From Mesostigma viride (lineage: Eukaryota > Streptophyta > Mesostigmatophyceae > Mesostigmatales > Mesostigmataceae), in contig RPFO01000213.1 in NCBI GenBank assembly GCA_009746045.1, positions 9,598,036-9,662,035 of the forward strand: 64,000 bases of DNA, in the 5' to 3' direction. Both the position numbers and the translations under genes were made by a program. Each line of letters starts with the position of its first letter. The first letter of the stretch is position 1. Positions 1 through 11,863 of this stretch are shown piece by piece. Under the pieces are notes generated by a model. That model was not told where the DNA came from and ran no database searches. It saw only the letters and a program-made list of their open reading frames with translations.

Positions 1-384
1 ATCGTCTGCGACGAAATTCTCGGCGACGTAAAAGCCGCGGTCGGCGAGCCCCTGCGCGCATTTGGCCGCGTCCGAGCCCGGCGCCGCCAGTTCCTTGCGT
101 TTCAGGCACCCGTTCACGTACAGGTCGCCTTTCTTGTAGTTCTTGCGCCGTCTAGCATTATCTTTTTTGCGCTTATTTACGTAGAAGGGATCACCCTTTT
201 CAATCCCGTCCTTCTCCCTATCCCGCCGTGCCTGCTGGTCTGCCCTGGCCTTCTCGTTGAATCCAGAGCCACCAGCTTTCTTGTCGTTCTTGTACTGCCG
301 GGAATTCTTGTTAGCCACGGCACGCTCGAGTACCCCGACCCCTGATGCGTATAGGGCTTCCAGATTGGGGGCTGGCTGCGCCAT
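1..384 (-). CDS. N-terminal part of a charged unknown protein, runs off window
   Basis: The minus strand is open from an ATG at 384 down to base 1 without a stop, giving at least 128 codons; the gene continues beyond the left edge. The protein begins MAQPAPNLEALYASGVGVLE and then becomes very rich in Lys, Arg, Asp and Glu (for example KARADQQARRDREKDGIEKG), ending in the window with GFYVAENFVADD. I do not recognise a domain. The frame is also open upstream to about 637, but this ATG is the first in frame and a TATA-like box lies about 130 bases upstream. A basic, low-complexity N-terminus of this sort is common in nuclear or nucleic-acid-binding proteins, which is only inference. It could also be an exon of a larger gene. 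Confidence 0.55.
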   Translation of the reverse strand, partial: MAQPAPNLEALYASGVGVLERAVANKNSRQYKNDKKAGGSGFNEKARADQQARRDREKDGIEKGDPFYVNKRKKDNARRRKNYKKGDLYVNGCLKRKELAAPGSDAAKCAQGLADRGFYVAENFVADD

Positions 385-510
385 TACAACAATCAATGGT
401 GGTATGGGCACCGTCCAAGCAAAATACCCGAAAGCGTCCAAAACAGCCCAGAGGATGCCAAATGCGACAACACTCAAGCAACGAAATTGCTCGGTTACTA
501 ATGCAATAAA

Positions 511-520
511 GAATATATAG
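511..520 (-). promoter_or_regulatory. TATA-like box upstream of the left-edge gene
   Basis: CTATATATTC on the minus strand, about 130 bases upstream of the ATG at 384. This is the only clear AT-rich core-promoter-like motif in the local GC-rich DNA. Position fits a core promoter with a 5' leader of about 100 bases, but no transcript evidence exists. Confidence 0.35.
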
Positions 521-670
521 CACCCGGATGTCGCAGCTCGAGCTAGCGCGATGGTCGAATAAATTGCGCTGCAGCGGGGTGGGACAGGGCGGCGGGGGGC
601 TAGACATGACAATCCCCGCCACACCGGGCAACGCGCTTAATGTATCGGTCGGGCTCGACTAGGTAGGGAG

Positions 671-1247
671 CACGTGGCGGCTGCCCATTGACCAACCTAC
701 GACGATCGTCGTAGGTTGCTCAATGGGCAGCCGCCACGTGCATTTCAGACCCCGGAGTATGGGATCAAACCGTCCGGCACAAGAAATATAGTTGGAGTTA
801 ACATAGTTGGATGTGCATGGAATCGTGTCGCACTGTATAATCCGGGGGATCACAGGCTGTGGCCGGCCGGACAGGTCCGACCAAAGTTATTCCCCTGCAC
901 GTGGCGGCTGCCCATTGACCAACCTACGACGATCGTCGTAGGTTGGTCAATGGGCAGCCGCCACGTGCATTTATGACCACGGAGTATGGGAACAAACCGT
1001 CCGGCACAAGAAATATAGTTGGAGTTAACATAGTTGGATGTGCGTGGAATCGTGTCGCACTGTATAATGCAGGGGCTCACAGGCTGTGGCCGGCCGGACA
1101 GGTCCGGCCAAAGTTATTCCCCTGCACGTGGCGGCTGCCCATTGACCAACCTACGACGATCGTCGTAGGTTGGTCAATGGGCAGCCGCCACGTGCATTTC
1201 GGGATTCTGTCAACAAACCGTCCGGCACAAGAAATGTAGTTGGAGTT
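671..1247. repeat. 227-bp satellite, three units, each with a 70-bp palindrome
   Basis: Three copies of a 70-bp palindrome lie at 671-740, 898-967 and 1125-1194, exactly 227 bases apart. Each begins and ends with CACGTG; the second and third are perfect, the first has one mismatched pair. Between them lies a shared spacer containing ACAAGAAATATAGTTGGAG and GGCCGGCCGGACAGGTCC. Further single copies of the palindrome are at 3619-3688 and 13174-13243, where they mark the start of the two large duplicated blocks. Open frames across this stretch on both strands are by-products of the symmetry. Confidence 0.9.
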
Positions 1248-2402
1248 AAGGGGATGTGGCACCTCAAAACCCTTAAAATTGACATATGCTAATATCACTT
1301 GAAATTCATTTGCACAATGCTAAGTTATGATTGGGGGCACTAAATAACATCTCTAGTGAGTTGTCCATGCACTTCTTGGGGGTACTACCCCCATATATAC
1401 GCCAATAATGCGCTATAAATAGCAAAAGACGCTAACTAGGGCTGGTTATGCCCCAGCCAATCCACAAAACAGTTTGACCCAAAAAGCACAAGCCACGTAG
1501 TAACGTCCTGGGACATCGCAAACAGCAACTTACATGGGGCATATGGACACCGCCGTTCAAAAAATAGCCCGTGGCGCCAAAAACGCGATTTTTTTCACTT
1601 AAAAAAATAAAACAATTCATAAACTTGTCAGATCAAGCCAAAAAGCACTATTAAATTTCGGCACGGGCGTTCCAAGCCACGGTCCAAGTTTGAGGTCAAT
1701 CGGACAACCCTAGCTCAAGTTATTGCGTTTGGCAGATGCCACTCGCACGACCGCTAAAGAAGGTTTTTCTTTGTACAAGGCCACTTAGGCATGATGTTTT
1801 CCATCCAAAAAGCCTGAAAGCATGCCCTACTCGATCACAAAACATAAGCAAACGCCTAGGCACCTCATCTGCCCTCACCTGCCCTCGGCATGGCCAACCT
1901 TGCCAGCGCAAGCATAGCAACACGATCGCTAGGCATACATGCCAAGAGAGCATACACTATACTCAACCCAAGGTTACCTTGTAAACTTCATGCCAAGAAC
2001 TCAGCAAATCTATGACCAAAAGCACCTCTAACTCTTGCTCACTGATGACGACACATGCTCAAGGTCGGGGGTCACTGTGGCACGCACTGATGGGTTTCCT
2101 AGACGACCACCTGACAAGGCGCTAAGGACCACTCAGTAACCAAGTAAACACAATTACACTTTGCATGCCATCCAACATGCATCAAATACATGCTTAATAT
2201 GTTATGAAATACAAATGGGTGGCCACACACCTCATACCCCTTCACCGTCCCTCGAGCATGGCCAGACTTATAAGCATGTGAATAGCAATAATGATGATGG
2301 CACTAAAATGCCTAATCAGCATTTTCTATGTTTCTCCCAGGTTAGAGTGTTAAGGTTTATGCCAACCAAGCTAATCAACACTGCAGCGACTCCTTAACTG
2401 CC
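1248..2402. other. Intergenic DNA without a recognisable gene
   Basis: Moderately AT-rich sequence. Frames of 60-80 codons exist on both strands but show no recognisable motifs or consistent splice signals. I see no RNA gene here. Confidence 0.5.
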
Positions 2403-2840
2403 CTACCTGAGATGGGCAACAAACTGGAACGATGGAGGGCAAGGAACCAAGGAGATCATGGCATACAAAGCTTGCATGCAGTCAACCATGTCAACCATGG
2501 TTGGCTCAGCACATTGCAGTCTTTTCACATCATCATATCAAGGGAAAGCTCAAATAAACCAATGGTGGCAGCTATCTACATGCAGTCACACAAATGCAAT
2601 ATCTCCAACATGATCGTCAATAAAACACTTCCTCCCCTGCACGATAAAATGGAAAGAAACCATTGGCGGGCCTCCAGCGCATGAGCGCTGTGATGCCGCT
2701 GCGAAGAGAGGGTGCGTCACTCTCACACAACTAGAAGCTTCCATACGCACAACATCCTTGCCAGAACACGTTTCATGAAATACCTTAAACCTTCCCGAGA
2801 AGCAATAGGCTTCGACTGAAGCGGCCTTGACCACGACATC
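2403..2840 (+). repeat. Dispersed repeat R, copy 1 (diverged)
   Basis: Matches 11165-11657 (same strand) and 51288-51756 (opposite strand). Shared landmarks are the start GATGGGCAACAAAC, the middle AAGCTCAAATAAAC and GAGCGCTGTGATGCCGCTGCG, and the region around CATCCTTGCCA. This is the most diverged of the three. The family is about 490 bp. The reverse strand of the two better copies has an open frame containing the shared peptide VAENAYAYMSSPG, so it may derive from an exon or an old element. Confidence 0.75.
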
Positions 2841-3527
2841 AACGAAAACAATCTAAAGCTGCCAGGTATTCGACAACACCACGGCAAGCAACGGCGAGCT
2901 AGCTGGCGGAAACTGCCCAAAAAGAACGAAAAAAACTTCGAACGATGAGCTAATAGAAGAAAGAACTGATAGCACAGAACATTCGCGGCAAATCTATACA
3001 TTGCCCTCGCAGATCCCTCGCCCAGGCGCGCAACAACGGCCGTTCTTCCATGGAAGGTTCCGACATGCACTGCGGAGGCCTGAAGAATTACTTACCGAGA
3101 ACGGCCGAAAATGTAGCAAAAAGCACCAGTTCGGTTTGAATTCAATGCTACCGATACGAATTCATCCTTCGCGGTCAAAAAGCCCCCCAAAACTGCGAAT
3201 TTACTGCCGCTATCACGAATTCTATTTTATTCCGCGCGACGAAAAAATGCAGTTTACCCCCCATGCCGATGGCAGTAAAAGAAAGCAGCGATATTGTAAA
3301 TCAGCTACTTGCCGCAACAAACCAACATCATTAAATCATCGTATTCGACATTCGAGCATTTTTTTGGCATTTCTCTAGCCTTACATTGCTAGTTTCGCCT
3401 AAACGCAGTCGCCATGGCCACTTCCGCAAGGGGTGCGCGCACCGTGCACCCACTTTTCACGGTACGGCTGGTACCGCGAATTTTTTGGCGCGGAAAAAAT
3501 TCGGCGCGCCGCGTCCCCTTAATATAG
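2841..3527. other. Intergenic DNA without a recognisable gene
   Basis: No convincing coding signal. A 125-codon open frame at 3001-3378 on the plus strand has no recognisable motif. The end, around 3480-3520, is GC-rich with GGCGCGCCGCG-like sequence just before the duplicated block starts. Confidence 0.45.
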
Positions 3528-3715
3528 TTGGATGTGCGTGGAAGCGTGTCGCACTGTATAATGCAGGGGCTCACAGGCTGTGGCCGGCCGGACAGGTCCG
3601 GCCAAAGTTATTCCCCTGCACGTGGCGGCTGCCCATTGACCAACCTACGACGATCGTCGTAGGTTGATCAATGGGCAGCCGCCATGTGCATTTCGGGATT
3701 CTGTCAACAAACCGT

Positions 3716-4240
3716 GTTACATAGGAAGGAGTGACTATGTACTCCGGACTATGTACTCCGAGAGTACATAGTCCGGAGTGACTATGTACTCCAAGAGTAC
3801 ATAGTCCGGAGTACATATAATCCGGGATTTCCGATTAGGGGACTGCCGACGCGGTGAGACACGCCCGTATTACATGGGAAGGAGTGACTCTGTACTCCGG
3901 ACTATGTACTCCAAGAGTACATAGTCCGTCCGGACTATGTACTCCGCGAGTACATAGTCCGGAGTACATATGATCCGGGATTTCCGATTAGGTGACTGCC
4001 GACGCGGTCAGACACGCCCGTATTACATAGGAAGGAGTGACTATGTGATCCACACGATATACTCCAAGAGTACATAGAGTGGAGTACTATGTACTCCACG
4101 AGTACATGGTCCGGAGTACATACGACCCGGTATTTCCGATTAGGGGACTGCCGACGCGGTCAGACACGCCCGTATTACATAGGAAGGAGTGACTGTGTAC
4201 TCCACACCATGTACTCCGAGAGTACATAGTGCCTCCAGTG
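3716..4240. repeat. 152-bp satellite with internal palindromes, copy 1
   Basis: The landmark GACTGCCGACGCGGT recurs at 3841, 3994 and 4146, a period of 152-153 bases. Each unit contains short inverted pairs of the type GGACTATGTACTC / GAGTACATAGTCC, so every unit can fold into a hairpin. The same satellite with the same spacing is at 13265-13745. Confidence 0.88.
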
Positions 4241-4394
4241 CAAGCAGGTATTCTCTGTTGATTTTTAATACAGTCGGATAATTCTTTACAGGGAGGGCGG
4301 GAAGCTGCCGGCGCATCTTAACGTTGATCACCGGCTGAGCGGTTGTGTTATTTCGCAGGACACACGGGTGTGTTCAACAGGAAAGACGCGAGGT

Positions 4395-5151
<757 letters not shown>

Positions 5152-6768
5152 ACCAGCATGTATATATCCCCTGAAGGACTGCTGTGCCAGGAGTCTTTAC
5201 TACCACTGATCAGCTCATAACTATACCCATCAGTGAGCCTGTGGCATGCTTTCAGTAACCGTTAGCACCATTGCAACCGTTGGCAGTTTCATTTCATCAT
5301 GAGTGGGGCAACTAATTTCGTGAAATTCGAGGGCTTCATGGTCCGGGGCTCCCCGACACAACCACGTGCAATGTTAGTTGATTAGCTGGAGTACTTGTAA
5401 TAATCAACTGTTTCATATCAGGCTTGCTTTGCAACGGTAGTCTCACGTAGTTGATCGCTGGGTTTATTAATCAATATGGATGATTATTCTCGTGTCCCCG
5501 TTGGGGGACCACGCAGCGCTGAAATCCCCAATTAAGGTATGGTCCATGCGTCTTCCCGAGACATCAATCAATGAATAAATAATCACTTAATTACACACAG
5601 GTCGTGAGGGTGAGATGAATACAACCCCAACTACGGTCACTGTCTCATGCTCATGCCTGTGCCCTAGCCTTTGTATAGCCATGCTGATCTTCCAGCCCAT
5701 GCCAGGCCCTCCTTTGAGCTCAGAGAGATCATGCTGGTGCAGGTGCCTTTGTGCACCTAGAGGAGGTGTAGTTTACATCCTAGCCCTTGCAGGAAGTAGC
5801 CAATAATGTATTAAAAGCCATATGAAGTGAGACAGCTAGGCCTGGACGCATGGCGATCCAACGCCGTGGAAGGACTAGGGTAGTTGTCTGAGAGGAAAGA
5901 CGCGAAGGCCGCGTGGCTATCTCTAGGTAGACCTGCATTAATTAATTAATTAGACGTGTGTAGGTAGTCCTGCATTGGGAGCCATATGGCGCTTGTCAGG
6001 GATATGTGCTACATGTACTCCCTGCATGGCAACAGAGTAATGTTCATTCATTAATCTGTCTTGCATATTGCATGAACTGAGACAATGGTGGCATGTGTGC
6101 GGACCACAATACAACAGTTGGGACATGTCATGCTGGCAAGGATGATGCATGAAGAATGTAGCCCTGCGCTTCCTATGCAGCGAGTCACTCTCTGTCATTG
6201 AATTGAATTGAATTGAATTGTAACATAACTCCGTTGGGAGTATATGTAGCACATAGCCCTTGAGAGGGGGCATATGGCCTATCATACATCCTAAGCTACT
6301 TCCTGCAAGGGTGGGGATGTAAACGACCCTTGCTCTAGGTGCACCAGGGCACGTGCACCCTCATGATGTATCGCGCTATGCCCACTTAAGGGGGAGCGTG
6401 GCATGTGGGGGAAGATCAGCACAGCTATACAAGAGCTAGGGCATGGCTTCTCAGCAGGGAGTGACCCCCTGCATGGGCACTGCATAATTAAATAAAGCTA
6501 GGCATCATCTGTAGGGTGGCCCGTCATAGGCACACATGTACATGACTAAAAAGGCTAGGCCTAAGCGGGTATAGTGCCCGTAGTAGGCGGGCATGTACAC
6601 TCTCTGTCATGTTCCTCATTAATTAATTCATTACATGACTCCATTGTGAGTACATGCGGCACATATCCCTGAAGCTGTGCATATGGCCATTAATACATTC
6701 TGGGCTACTTCCTTGCGAGGGTAGGATGTAATGTCAGTTAACTACACCTGCTCCAGGTGCATGAAGTG
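5152..6768. other. AT-richer noncoding tail of the duplication and related repeats
   Basis: No supported gene. It contains TTAATTAA-type runs (5937-5953, 6617-6628), GAATT repeats (6198-6220) and several copies of a dispersed motif with landmarks GCCCTAGCCTTTGTATAGCC and GAGAGATCATGCTGGTGCAG (5650-5740, again 7257-7340 and 15290-15380). Related, more diverged segments occur at 36.9-37.25, 37.5-37.85 and 38.75-39.05 kb. Confidence 0.6.
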
Positions 6769-6820
6769 CACCACCACCACCACCACCACCACCACCACCA
6801 CCACCACCACCACCACCACC

Positions 6821-6878
<58 letters not shown>

Positions 6879-7030
6879 CCACCACCACCACCACCACCAC
6901 CACCACCACCACCACCACCACCACCACCACCACCACCACCACCACCACCACCACCACCACCACCACCACCACCACCACCACCACCACCACCACCACCACC
7001 ACCACCACCACCACCGCCACCACCACCGCC

Positions 7031-7092
<62 letters not shown>
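6769..7092. repeat. (CAC)n/(CAA)n compound trinucleotide array
   Basis: About 324 bases alternating between blocks of CAC and CAA repeats: CAC, CAA, long CAC with two CGC interruptions, then CAA again. It begins directly after CTCCAGGTGCATGAAGTG, inside the dispersed motif family described for 5.2-6.8 kb. Poly-His, poly-Gln and poly-Thr frames are not genes. Confidence 0.97.
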
Positions 7093-7412
7093 CTACATGT
7101 ACTCCCACAGTTATGTTCCTACTTTATTAATTAATTAATGTGTCTTGCATATTGCATTAACTGAGACAATGGTGACATGTGTGCATTATCAGGATGATGC
7201 ATTATCACAATTTAGCCCAGCGCTGCGAATGCAGAGAGTCACTCTCTGATGAGAAGCCGTGCCCTAGCCTTTGTATAGCCATGCCGATTTTCCACCCCAT
7301 GCCAGGCCCCCCTTGACCTCTGAGAGATCATGCTGGTGCAGGTGCCCTTGGTGCACCTACAGCTGTAGAGCAGGCTGCGTGGAAAGTGGGTGGGGCGTCT
7401 CGTGGGATAACC

Positions 7413-10400
7413 TCAGCTAGGTATAACCTGGTATCCCGCAGCCACGATGTGGTAGCCCCATTGCTCGAGGTATGTGGTCACGTTTCCCACGGGCCGCACC
7501 CTTGCCAGGGGCTCTCCGTTGTTGCCCTCCGCCGCTATCCCGTCGTGCTCATTCCAGTTTTCCACACCCCCCGCACCACTAGCGGGTAGCAGCGCCGTGA
7601 AATGTTTGTAACTATGAAACCGGATGAGCGCCCATAGGTGCAATGTGACTGTGCACATGTTGCCCCCATCCACCATCATCTGCACCCCCTCCACTATCAC
7701 TGGCACATCCCCTCCCTTGTACTTCCTGCATGGCAGGTGTTTCCAGTTGTGGAGGTTGCAGAAGGCCAGGAATGGGGGTGGGACGTCGAGTAGGAACGTG
7801 CGCGGGTGGAAGCACAGTGGTTCAGGATACTGCTCACCTTCCGTGGCGTGCTTACGATGTGCCCACAGCGATGACTGGCACGCTTTTTTGATGCGGTCGG
7901 TGACGGACAGCGGCGTGGGGTGAGCTTCTTCGCGATACGAGAGGTCGAGAAGCGCAAAAGCTGGCTCCTCGGTGACGCGGGGGGGCTTGCACATCCAGTT
8001 GCCCTCTTTGATGCCACAAAATTTGACATGGTCAAGCAACAGTCTCACCGTTGCATCTGGGACGCCCTCTCCCGTTGGGTTCACATCTGTGGATACCCTC
8101 GCAAGCGCATCTCGTAGCAAGTCCCTTGCCTCATCCAGCTTGGCTTGGTACAAATCCTCATTGTCCGGCTTGGAAAAGGCTAGGTACCCCACACACTGCA
8201 TCAGCAGCCATCCCACCTCGCATCGTTCACTGCAGTGGTCCTCTCCACGCGCTCTCCCCGCTATCAAAACCAGCCCCCACATGCGTCCCCAGTAGGACGC
8301 GAGGATCAACGCCCAGACAAACATGATACCTGCGTCCACATGGCAGCCTGATGCAAAGTTGGTGAAGGTGATTCTGTTTGGGTACAGACGCTCGTCCTTG
8401 TGTTCATGATAAACTTTAGCGGTCTTCTTGCAGAACTGACAGAATGTTTCCTTGCTCTTCTCCTCATTGGTCGCTACCTTCCTCGGCTCCGCCTCCTCCT
8501 CCTCCTCCTCCTCACTCGACACCACGATTAACTCCACCTTCTTCCCGTGCTTGCCCTTTGCTGTCTTCCCTCCTGTCTTCCCCCCCTTCTTGGCCTTGCC
8601 CTTCCCCGCCTGACCCTGTTTCCCCTGCTCCACCTTTGCTTCCGCCCCCCCGGCGCTGCTCCCCTCCTCGGCCTTGCCCTTCCCCGCCTGACCCTGTTTC
8701 CCCTGCTCCACCTTTGCTTCCGCCCCCCCGGCGCTGCTCCCCTCCTCGGCCTTGCCCTTCCCCGCCTGACCCTGTTTCCCCTGCTCCACCTTTGCTGCAT
8801 CCCCCCGGCGCTGCTCCCCTCCTCGGCCTTGCCCTTCCCCGCCTCCTCCTGCTTCACCCGCTTCCCCTTTGCTGCCGCCCCTCTGGTCTTGACCCCCTCC
8901 TCAGGCTTGGCTTCCCCCCCTCCTCCTGCTTCACCCGCTTCCTGTTTGCTGCCGCCCCTCTGGTCTTGACCCCCTCCTCGTCCTTGGCTTCCCCCCTCCT
9001 CCTGCTCCCCCACTCCACCTTCGCTGCCTCCCCCCCGGCGCTGCTCCCCTCCTCGGCCTTGCCCTTCCCCGCCTGACCCTGTTTCCCCTGCTCCACCTTT
9101 GCTTCCGCCCCCCGGCGCTGCTCCCCTCCTCGGCCTTGCCCTTCCCCGCCTGACCCTGTTTCCCCTGCTCCACCTTCTCTGCCTCCCCCCCGGCGCTGCT
9201 CCCCTCCTCTGCCTTGGCTTTCCCCTCCTCCTGCTTCACCTGCTCCACCTTCGCTGCCTCCCCCCGGCGCTGCTCCCCTCCTCGTCCTTGGCTTCCCCCG
9301 CCTCCTGCTTCCCCTGCTCCACCTTTGCTCCGCCCCCCCGGCGCTGCTCCCCTCCTCGTCCTTGGCTTTCCCCGCCTCCTCCTGCTTCCCCTGCTCCACC
9401 TTCGCTGCCTCCCCCCCGGCGCTGCTCCCCTCCTCGGCCTTGCCCTTGCCCCCTGCTCCACCTTCGCTGCCTCCCCCCGGCGCTGCTCCCCTCCTCTGCC
9501 TTGGCTTCCCCGCCCCTCCTGCTTCCCCCGCTCCACCTTCGCTGCTCCCCCCCGGCGCTGCTCCCCTCCTCGGCCTTGGCTTCCCCCGCCTCCTCCTGCT
9601 TCCCCCGCTCCACCTTCGCTGCCCCCCCCGGCGCAACCCCCCTCCGGCTGGCTTCCCCCGCCTCCTCCTGCTTCCCCCGCTCCACCGGTGCTGCCGCCCC
9701 CCCGGTGTTGCCCCCCACCTCGGCCTGCCTTGTCCCCTCCTGTGTCAATGTACTCGCTTGCTGCTCCGCTGGAATGCCCCCCTGACCGGCCTGGGGCCCC
9801 AGTGCATCCGATGTACTGACGACACCCTGCACAATAACGGCACACAAGGCAGACCCCATGCAGAAGGAACGCATCCGCCACATGCAGTGGACGTCAGTAA
9901 CGGATGTTGCCAATGTTGCTGGAGGGAGGCCAATCGACCGCACCCGTACATACAAGGGGCAATTATTTATGCGTCATACCCAAAACAGGAAGAAACTGTG
10001 CCACCACTGACCTTGCCATCAACATGGACGGAGTTGGAGACCAACTGCAGCGCGGCATTTGCAAGGGCGCAGGCTGTGTTGTTCATCAGGTCCACCGCTG
10101 GACTCCCCGATCCCGAGTTTTCACCCTTGCACAAAGCATCCACTTCCGTGATTGCCGCGTCCTTGGCTGCCACCTGCGGCAATGAGGCCAGTGCTCGCTT
10201 CAGCAGGAACTCGGCAATTGCAATCACGGTGGGCCCTGGCACGATTTCCAGGCCTACACATGCTTGCCCCGCATGTGCCTCCCCCACGTCTGCATCCACC
10301 GCGGTCGTGTTGCTTGCTCGCAGCTCCTCTCTGCCGCTGGATTCGTTGCCATGTTCCTCCACCCGCTGCCTCTTGCCTTTCCGATCCTGTTCCTCGCGCT

Positions 10401-11863
10401 TCTTCGCCGCCTCTCTTTCACTCTCTTCCTCTCTCTTTTCTGCTGCCTCTCGCTTGCTGCTCCAGGTAATGATGTGCTTCCTCAGGCGTTCTTTCTGCAT
10501 GACAGAATTGGACGATATGCACGTCAAAGGAAAGCCAACCAAGCAGCAACATTACCAACCATGTAGCGGCAGGGTCAGTGCAGGGGCCAGCACCATAACT
10601 GCCTTTGTCCTGTACTCCTACCACACACATTAGGGAAGACTGCTGGCATGGCAGCCTGCGTCACAGCAATAAATTGCCACCAACTAAAACAAGAGAGTGA
10701 CTCACCGCTACACTTCCCTGAAGTGTACTGGTCACAACTCCATCCTTTACAAATTTCAGGCTGCTCCACAGCTTGGGATTTTGTTGATGCCATTTTTTCA
10801 ATTCCTGTTCCATGTATATTGCCCCCGCCTCACGCTTCCATGGGTCGCCATGTACGTCAAACTTTGCTGATGCTGCAGAGAAGTCAAGCGGTTCTTTGCA
10901 TTCCCTCACCTGCATTCAACGGCAACGCCAAAACGGAATCCCAACGCATGCGGAGCGGGGGAACAAGTCAGAAATCAACGCTGCCACGGTGAGACGGCAG
11001 ATGATGAGGCAGACACGACAATGCACTGGGTGCATGGCAACTATGTGAACACTGACGGTAGCACCCACATGCCTAACCAGCATTTTCTCTGTTTCCCCCG
11101 GGTTAGAGTGTAAAGGCCTATGCCAACCAAGGTAAACAACAAAACAAAACATCCTACACTGCCCCAACTGACATGGGCAACAAACATGGCCAATGGAGGA
11201 CAAGGGACCAAGTAGGATCATCCAACTGGATCACGGTATTATGGCAGCTTGCGTGCAGTAAATTACATCAAGCATGGTTGGCTCACCACATTGAAGTATT
11301 GTCACATCAATGCAACAAGGGTAAGCTCAAATAAACTAGTCGTGGCCACTATCGACAGGCCGTCGAACGAATGCAACCCATGCAACAGGGTGCTCACTAC
11401 AACGCTTCCTTATCTGCGCAATAAAAAGTACAGGGACATTGCATGGCGGCCCCTCAGCTTTTGAGCGCTGTGATGCCGCTGCGACGATAGGGTGGTCAAC
11501 TGCGACGATAGGGTGAACACAACCATACCCACATCGTCCTTGCCACAATACGTTTTATGAATCCCCTCAAACCTGAGCGAGAAGCTATAGTCTGCGACAG
11601 CGTCCCCTGGCGACGACATGTACGCATATGCGTTCTCAGCTACCATGTTCATTAATTCCCAGGGCAGCCGTCGTGTGAGGGATCCGACGTACCTTTGCTG
11701 CCAGCGATTCTTCTGCGAACGCGGTTGCCGCTGTGCGCTTTGCCACCCAGCGTGCTTCCCAGGCCCGCGCGTCCTCCATCGATACACAACAGAGGCCGTC
11801 CTGACTGCGAAAGACTTGATTACCAATGTCTTCGTCGTCTTCTACGTCTTCCACAGTGCGCAT
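7413..11863 (-). CDS. Multi-exon gene: charged N-terminus, VNTR, putative cysteine-peptidase (USP/C19-like) C-terminus
   Basis: Four exons fit with phase-0 GT-AG introns. Exon 1, 11863-11693 (57 codons, starts MRTVEDVEDDEDIG), ends AAAG/GTACGT. Exon 2, 10909-10751, begins after AATGCAG and ends at GTAAAG. Exon 3, 10494-10012, has a Lys/Glu/Arg coiled-coil-like run near its start (REAAEKREEESEREAAKKRE). Exon 4 begins at 9826 after TTGTGCAG and runs to the stop at 7413. Exon 4 carries about 1.2 kb of 26-residue GKGKAEEGSSAGG-type repeats in which the frame changes at C-runs, so the join to the C-terminus is uncertain. The last 458 codons (8789-7413) hold CQFC, then SGCHVDAGIMF (Cys149) and HFTALLP (His396) followed by WNEHDG (Asp416). 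That order resembles the Cys and His boxes of ubiquitin-specific peptidases, a motif-level inference. Exon edges and the peptidase call need transcript and profile support. Intron 1 contains dispersed repeat R. Confidence 0.5.
8540..9720 (-). repeat. Coding VNTR, about 78-bp units, inside exon 4
   Basis: C-rich on the plus strand, built from variants of a roughly 78-bp unit encoding AEEGSSAGG and AKVEQGKQ on the minus strand. Several units differ by single bases in runs of 6-8 C, which moves the frame from unit to unit. The units may truly vary in length, or the runs may be miscalled in the assembly. Confidence 0.85.
11165..11657 (+). repeat. Dispersed repeat R, copy 2
   Basis: Bounded by ACTGACATGGGCAACAAAC on the left and ATGTTCATTAA on the right; the inverted copy at 51288-51756 has the same ends. 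It lies within intron 1 of the minus-strand gene at 7.4-11.9 kb. On the minus strand it carries an open frame with VAENAYAYMSSPG and FEGIHKTYCGKDDVG, shared with the copy at 51.3 kb. Confidence 0.8.

Noticed and set aside
6769-7092. Long poly-His, poly-Gln, poly-Thr and poly-Val frames
   Set aside because: All frames on both strands stay open because the DNA is a trinucleotide repeat; there is no flanking coding signal.
8444-9785. Plus-strand Pro/Leu-rich frames of 200 or more codons
   Set aside because: Mirror frames of the minus-strand coding repeat; no other coding signal.
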